A stretch of DNA of 64,000 nucleotides from Multifurca ochricompacta (taxonomy: Eukaryota > Basidiomycota > Agaricomycetes > Russulales > Russulaceae): NCBI GenBank assembly GCA_022496185.1, contig WTXG01000194.1, positions 1 through 64,000 of the forward strand. The letters run 5' to 3'. A program made the position numbers and the translations under genes. The stretch's first letter is position 1; each line of letters begins with the position of its first letter. The notes beneath the pieces are model-generated. The model worked only from the letters and a program-made list of their open reading frames with translations. It made no database searches and had not been told where the DNA came from. Positions 58,638-64,000 of this stretch are shown here, in pieces.

Positions 58638-60120
58638 TCACGAGGAACAACATGCAGATTCGACCGCCTTCCTCTTCTTATTCTGCACATTCCCAACATC
58701 GCCCAGGTCCACCGTGCTCACGTTTGCAGCCACGACAAGACCCCCCCGCGCCTCCTCCCATTCCCAGCGCGTCGTCACGCGCTGGGCGATGTACGCAAAG
58801 ACGTCCGACACGCCCGTACCGGTCTTGGCTGAGGTAAAGAATAATTTTGGCCCTCGCGGCGGACGGGGTGGCATCGTCCGTGCTGTTTCCAGGAGGTGCG
58901 TCGTGGAGTATCGTGCCTGCGTGATCGTGGGAGCGGTGCAAGAAGTCGACATTGTCGACGCCGAGTACGAGCGACGCGCCGACGTCGGCGCGTGTGGTGC
59001 GGAGCGGGAATGTGGGGGAGAAGGCGGTGGCGATGGCAAGGGCGAAGGAGAGCGAGAGCGCGAGAGCGGAGAGGACGGGGCGGATTCGTAAGGTGCGCCG
59101 CCATCTGAGAAGGAGGAGGCGGGCGTGTGAAAGGAGGTGAATCCTGTATGGGCCGAGCTCATCGTACCGTTTGGGGCCAGACTGAACTGCGAATTGCGGG
59201 CCGAGCGTGACTTGGACGGGCGTTTGTGGTGACGTGCGCCAAAGTCAATGGAGGGCGTGCGCCGTCGCGGGGGGATCGTGATGGTGGGCGTTGGAGGATT
59301 GGAATCAGCGTTGACTTCGATGTCGCTGTTGACGTCGATGGTGGTACGGGGAGCAGCAGTAGCGGCTGTGACTGCTGCGCTTGTCTCGTCTACAAGGATG
59401 ATGTCCTCAGGTTCCGTTGCATCTGATGAGGTATGCATGATAATTTCATCGTCGGATCCGCTGGCTACACGGGCTGATACATGTCCAGGTAGCCACACTC
59501 TCTCGTCTTCTGGTGTCGCTGGACTGCTGGATCGCGATTCGGATGGTGGAACGAGCTCGTCGATGAAGCGCAAGGCAGCACCCTCTGAAACAGCGGCGCC
59601 ATCTGAACCGCGCATAAGATCTATCTTGTTCCCGACAACGACGAGGCAGTATTCTTCCATGTCCTCGTCGGCGAGCGGTGCGCGGGCACGGAATTCAGAC
59701 CACCAACGGGTGAGGGCTTGCAGTGTCGCAGGTTGATTGACGTCAAACATGAGAAGAGCGGCATCTGCGCCACGGAAGAATGCAGATGAGAGTGATGAGA
59801 AACGCTCTTGTCCGGCGGTATCCTGCGATGCGTGAATGATGAGAGTGGTTGTTAGAGAGGAGGAGAAAGTGGGGAACAGACCCAGATTTGGAGAGTAACA
59901 GACTGCTCTGGGTCGGAGTGGTGAGGGAGGGTCTTGGTAATGAAATCTGCACCAATTGTTGCACGATAACCGGTCGAGAAGCGATTAGAGACAAACTGTT
60001 TTGTTCTAGGATTAGCAGAGCAGAGCGAAAGAGAGAATTAATGTGCTCACTCACTTGACCACGGAGGCTCGTCTTTCCCACTCCCGAATTGCCGATGACG
60101 ACGAGCTTGACTGTGCGCAT
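58638..60120 (-). CDS. Rab7-like small GTPase with a large disordered insertion
   Basis: Three exons (60055-60120, 59882-59995, 58638-59822) give 454 residues. GTPase boxes: GNSGVGKTS (P-loop, 10-18), [14 protein letters not shown] (switch I, Rab7-like), WDTAGQERF (about 60-68), GNKID (about 124-128) and FFTSAK (about 388-393). A Ser/Pro/Arg-rich segment of roughly 235 residues separates GNKID from SAK, where ordinary Rabs have about 28 residues. The C-terminus is SACCSS, a Rab-type double-cysteine prenylation site near the end. Rab7/Ypt7 proteins control late endosome and vacuole fusion. The switch I and DTAGQERF sequences place this nearest that group, but it is too altered to call the Ypt7 orthologue. 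It is divergent from ATP23. Confidence 0.88.
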
Positions 60121-60319
60121 TGTCGTTTACTTTAAACGGTCAGCGCTAGAATTGTTTTTCGGGTGAAGGTTCATGAACGTCAACGTCAGTTTTGGGTCGG
60201 ATGTTGGTCGGAAAGTCGGTCAGGCGCTGGTTGCGGGTCGCGGGATAGCCTCAGGCCGAGAGGGGGGAGAAGGACAGACGCTGGCCACGCACCCGATCAA
60301 GAACTCGTACTACTCGTCA
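60121..60319. promoter_or_regulatory. Divergent Rab/ATP23 promoter
   Basis: 199 bp separate the start of the Rab gene from the preferred ATP23 start. The interval is only 52 bp if the in-frame upstream ATG at 60173 is used instead. Confidence 0.55.
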
Positions 60320-61270
60320 ATGAGTAGCAACAACGCATCAGGGACAGGGCAAACAGGGCAAACAAGCGTGTCAGAGTCCTCAATCCCACTTTCTCTTTCA
60401 GATAACAAAATATTCAGAAAATGGCGTAGAGAGTTCTCCTTGCTCACAGGTTATGGTATCGATCCAAGGGAGCGCGTCTTCACAATCAACCGCCGTAACT
60501 GTGAGCGATGGAAGAAGGATCTCCTCAATTACAGCGCGTCTTTCCGTCTGAATATCCTCCCTGTACCCTTCCCTCACTGTTATGCACAGGCCCGTCGGTG
60601 CAGTTCATGCTAAAGCATCTGAAGCTCTCCGGCGCTGACGTCACGCCATCCCACATCCCTTGCTTGCCCTGCGACCTCACCCGTTCGGGCGGTTTCTCTC
60701 CACAAGCTGGCGCGGTTGTGCTCTGCCAGGGAAATTTCCTCAACAAGAAGCACATGGAACATACCCTCGTCCACGAACTTGTGCATATGTACGACCACGC
60801 GGTGTTTAACGTGGATTGGAATAATCTACGACACCATGCCTGCAGCGAAGTACGTCTTTCTTCGCAGTTCACACCTCCATCCAATCGAAGGGGCTGTTTC
60901 GTTGTTCATGTTCTACTTTAATGCAAAGATCCGTGCAAACAGTTTGAGTGGGGATTGTTCTTGGGGACGCGAGATTCAACGGGGAATCTTTTCTTTCTCA
61001 AAGCAGCACCAGGTACGTGCACGATAATTGTCCGGTTGTACATCATACCCTGCTTGAACTCGAACCTCCAGGCGTGCGTCCGCAGACGTGCTGTGATGTC
61101 CGTCATGGCTAACCCAAACTGTCCTGACAAGGAATCAGCAGAGCGTGCCGTGAACGAGGTTTGGGAGAGCTGCTTCAATGACACGCGGCCGTTTGATGAG
61201 GTGCGTTCCAATTACGCCTCTTCTCACGCGCTCTCACATCACATTTATCCGGAAAACCCAGATATATTGA
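60320..61270 (+). CDS. ATP23: Mitochondrial intermembrane-space metalloprotease Atp23
   Basis: Exons 60320-60533, 60590-60849, 60929-61012, 61072-61200 and a nine-base last exon 61262-61270 give 231 residues. The M76 peptidase signature is clear: zinc site HELVHMYDH with His133, Glu134 and His137, preceded by [11 protein letters not shown] and [10 protein letters not shown]. It is followed by [60 protein letters not shown]. Atp23 processes the Atp6 precursor in yeast and helps assemble the F0 part of ATP synthase; it also degrades lipid-transfer proteins in the intermembrane space. Many cysteines fit oxidative import through Mia40. The first intron needs a GC donor (CA|GCGCGT) to close the frame. 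An upstream in-frame ATG (60173) would add 49 residues that look non-conserved. Confidence 0.92.
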
Positions 61271-63170
61271 TAGACGATACGTCCTGTAGAATTGTCGTCT
61301 CCCTCCCCCCCCTCCCCTCCACTTGCGTTCATGCATTCGCGACTTTGCACGACAGCCTCTCAGAAACAGTCTAGCGTCTGATTTGAGAGTGTTACTTTCT
61401 TGTCAGAAGCGACCCAGCAACCCAGCAACGAACAACGGAACTTTCGTTCTGATGTAGATTATTGGTGAGCCTTTGAAGGTTCTGGAACTACTTCGTACTG
61501 TTCCTACTTGCGCCTTTTGGAGTGTATGCTACTATTTAGCGTCACCCGGTATGTTCCACCCCGTGGGAGTGAGGGATCTGTTCTACCTGGTTAGGAGGTT
61601 CTAAGGTCGAATCCCAGAACCTTTCAACAGGGACTTTGAGTCTTGCCATGCCTCAAAGAGCATATATGACGCTGTGGACAAATTTCGTTTTTTGCTCATT
61701 CAATCTCATTGTCGACATCTTTCACCTTGGCCCACACTGAGCTCGTAACGGCATTCATGCTGTTCGTTACACAGGTTATATTACTTTGGAACTCAATTAA
61801 CATCATGAGTGACTTGCTTCCGGATTCCCAAGCGTTGCTACAATTACACATCTTTGATGTCTAGTCTTCTGGTTCTTATGAGTACAGCGACCTGTAACTA
61901 GTACCTATTATACTGTACGGATCCAATCCGCGGTGAGCGCAAGGCAAGGTGTTCCCAAAAGGAGAGAGGTGTAGAAGAAGAGGGAGAAGAGGGAGCCCCA
62001 GAATATCTATGACTTCGAATGAGGGTGTATCATGGCTGAGCTTTTTGTGAATCTACAGCTTGCTGCTTCCGTTTGACCTTGTGCTCGATGTTGTCAAGAA
62101 GTTCTTTAGCACACAAAGACAAAGAAAGGGAGGTTAAAAAATGGCAATAAAGACGGATGGGCAGGTTGCCCGGGATGTGCATGTGCTGAAAAGATGATAT
62201 ACGTCGAATGTTTGAAACTAATTCACATAAGTGCTCTAATTCAGGGCTTGCAATGAAAGAGAAAAGAGAGATAAGTGAGTTTAACTAGGAGTGGCGATAG
62301 CTGGAGGTTTCATGCTCAAAGCCCGAGCCATCCTTACAATACGCCCTCGAACTGACTTTGACCTGACAAGGATCGAATTTATCATATCTGAACTCTGACT
62401 CTTTACTAGACACTCCCCCGTACAGTTTTCGATTCGTTCGAAAGAATTTTCAATTTTCAATTTACTCACAACCTATTCTTTATCGAGATGCAAAGCAAAA
62501 AAAAAGTGCATTTTTGAGAAATTAATGAGACAGGCGTTGTGGCCATGGCCGATTTTCAAGCCCTGAACCCACTACAATATCCCACCCTTCAACCCAGCAT
62601 CCTATGTGACTGACACCGCATCCAGGGCGCCATCCTTCTCACCAAACCGCATCGGTGCCGTAATGGAATGAGTAGGAAAAAGGAAAGGTTGAAAGAGCAA
62701 GGCAAAGGAAAGGTGAATATTTGAGGACAAAGGCAACAGACAAAGTGTCAGGGGGATTTGTGGTGTAGCGCAGCAAGTTTCTGGATGCGAGACAAGACGA
62801 TAAAAGAGGCAACTAAAAGGGGCGAGGGAAACGAGGCAGTGCATGTGAGAACAGGAGGGAGGAGAGGGCGAGTATTGAGATTGTGACTGGCCCGGAAAGA
62901 TGGAATGGGTGGCCCGAGGTATCCGTAGTGGAGTATTGCAGCCGAGGGAAGAGTAAAGGAGCAAACGAAAACCTGAGAATCTTCGTCCAACAGGTCCGAG
63001 TCGACCGAATCAAGTTGGTGTGTGAGTGAAAAGAGTAGCAACCCTATTTCTGGGCCAAAGGTGAGCACGCACTAAGGGGTGAATACAGTCATCTGGGGGG
63101 CTCTTGATGGGACAGGTAAAAACGAGGTGATTGTACGGGGTAACCGATTGACGTATCGGATTCCTTAGGT
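61271..63170. other. 1.9-kb gene-free region
   Basis: No supported gene. A small hairpin with a tRNA T-arm-like loop sits at 61600-61624, but no full tRNA fold is present. The region 62640-63000 is purine-rich. Confidence 0.55.
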
Positions 63171-64000
63171 ATTACCACGAGGAGACTTTGGATCTATTTG
63201 AGCCAAAGAAAGCATTCAAGTTCATTTTCCGATTGTACAACCTTATTTCAAAAGCAATGAAGGATATTGGAAAGCTAGATGATTCCTTACTATCCGGGCT
63301 TGAGGAAATACACAGCAGCCAGGAGACATCCTTGAAGGTAGATCGGTGCAGGAAACTCTTCAGCATGATGGGTACAAGATCACGCAGCAAGAGGGCGACC
63401 AAGTGGTTGCTCGGGTGCGTGTCCCTCTATTATTTGCAACTCACGACTTGAATTATAGCTCACGTCCAGAATGTGCACCGCGAGGTCGCGTGATGGCGCG
63501 CCTGTTGAGTTAAAGCTCCTTGATGACGACACGGATGAGCTGAAGATGTTGCAATACCTCGGCAGGTTCAAATTGCCATCGAATTACACGATCGAGCTTC
63601 TCACCATCGGAAGGGTAATCGCCTTGCCCTGGAGGATTCTCCTTGACGTTTATCTCCACTCGTGGCATCCTCTTTGATCAGCGGAATCACTCCAGACGCA
63701 GCTCCTCGAGGGTGTCGCGTTCTGCATGAGCACAAAATTGCTCACTCGACCTGGAAACCCGGGAATGTGGTGATCGATAGTGAAAACGATCGATATTGTC
63801 CGCGACTGTCAATTATCGACTTTGGATTGTCTGTGTTCGTCGAGGACGAAGAGACGATGATCGAAGGGTATCACGGGACTCGAACATGGACTGCCGGAGG
63901 TTGGAACATATAATTACCCGGACACGAAGTACAATCCTATCCTTGCTGACCGGTGGGCTTGTAGACGAATGGTTGGTTATCTCGAGGAGAAAGTCTCAAA
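63171..64000 (+). pseudogene. Decayed kinase-like gene, cut by window end
   Basis: Fragments of an Agaricomycete kinase-like family occur in changing frames: ELKMLQYLGRF then LPSNYTIELL, VIALPWRILLDVYL, LHEHKIAH, KPGNVVIDSEND, LSIIDFGLSVFVEDEE, MIEGYHGTRTWTA, then after a frame change GTYNYPDTKYNP and LADRWAC. The catalytic loop reads HSTWKPGN where active kinases have H-x-D-x-K-P-x-N, so the catalytic Asp is lost. At least two small deletions break the frame, near 63722 (before LHEHK) and near 63896 (at the A-P-E motif). The magnesium-binding DFG is kept. The left end is poorly defined, and the right end runs out of the window. Confidence 0.7.

Noticed and set aside
60173..60319. Upstream in-frame start for ATP23
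   Set aside because: Adds 49 residues of low similarity to any Atp23 and would leave only 52 bp to the divergent Rab start; kept as an alternative only.
61596..61625. tRNA-like T-arm hairpin (ggttct ... agaacc with a tcgaatcc loop)
   Set aside because: No acceptor stem, D-arm or anticodon arm can be built at the right distances, so it is not called as a tRNA; a short SINE fragment remains possible.

Overview
The window looks like nuclear DNA of a mushroom-forming basidiomycete (Agaricomycetes). The coding genes are cut by many short introns (mostly 50-100 nt). The proteins belong to families typical of that group: an Hsp70 of the Ssz1 type, Ubp14, Atp23, a DUF6699-like protein, F-box proteins and an agaricomycete kinase-like family. 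There is no operon structure, and genes lie on both strands separated by long stretches without genes. All exon coordinates below were worked out by hand from splice sites and frame.

Layout. 1-6436 is a graveyard of LTR retroelements. A chain of three related LTRs (family Z) encloses two gutted internal regions, and at least three other LTR families (W, X, Y) are inserted into it. Two X copies and one Y pair can be dated relative to each other by exact 5-bp target duplications. 7140-17017 holds three minus-strand genes: a PIN-like/auxin-efflux-carrier membrane protein, a large protein with a zf-4CXXC_R1 (CDCA7-type) zinc finger, and the ribosome-associated Hsp70 SSZ1. UBP14 (deubiquitinase, 12 exons) is divergent from SSZ1 across only 142 bp. 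21.2-25.1 kb holds an F-box gene convergent with a DUF6699-like gene. The F-box gene plus the 3' end of its neighbour is copied, inverted and decayed, at 51.3-53.8 kb. 28.2-29.7 kb is a Zn(II)2Cys6 transcription factor.

33.4-46.4 kb carries three intact acyl-CoA-oxidase-like paralogues, A on minus and B and C on plus. Their first six exons are identical in length, and B and C share a nearly identical tract in the last exon. 54.6-56.5 kb is a mitochondrial branched-chain 2-oxoacid dehydrogenase E2-type acyltransferase with an apparent one-base frameshift near its end. 58.6-60.1 kb is a Rab7-like GTPase with a very large insertion, divergent from ATP23 (60.3-61.3 kb). The window ends in a decayed kinase-like gene.

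No single pathway ties the genes together. SSZ1, UBP14, ATP23, the Rab and the E2 are housekeeping. The F-box, DUF6699-like, acyl-CoA-oxidase-like and kinase-like genes belong to expanding families. The acyl-CoA-oxidase-like cluster is the one clear tandem family.
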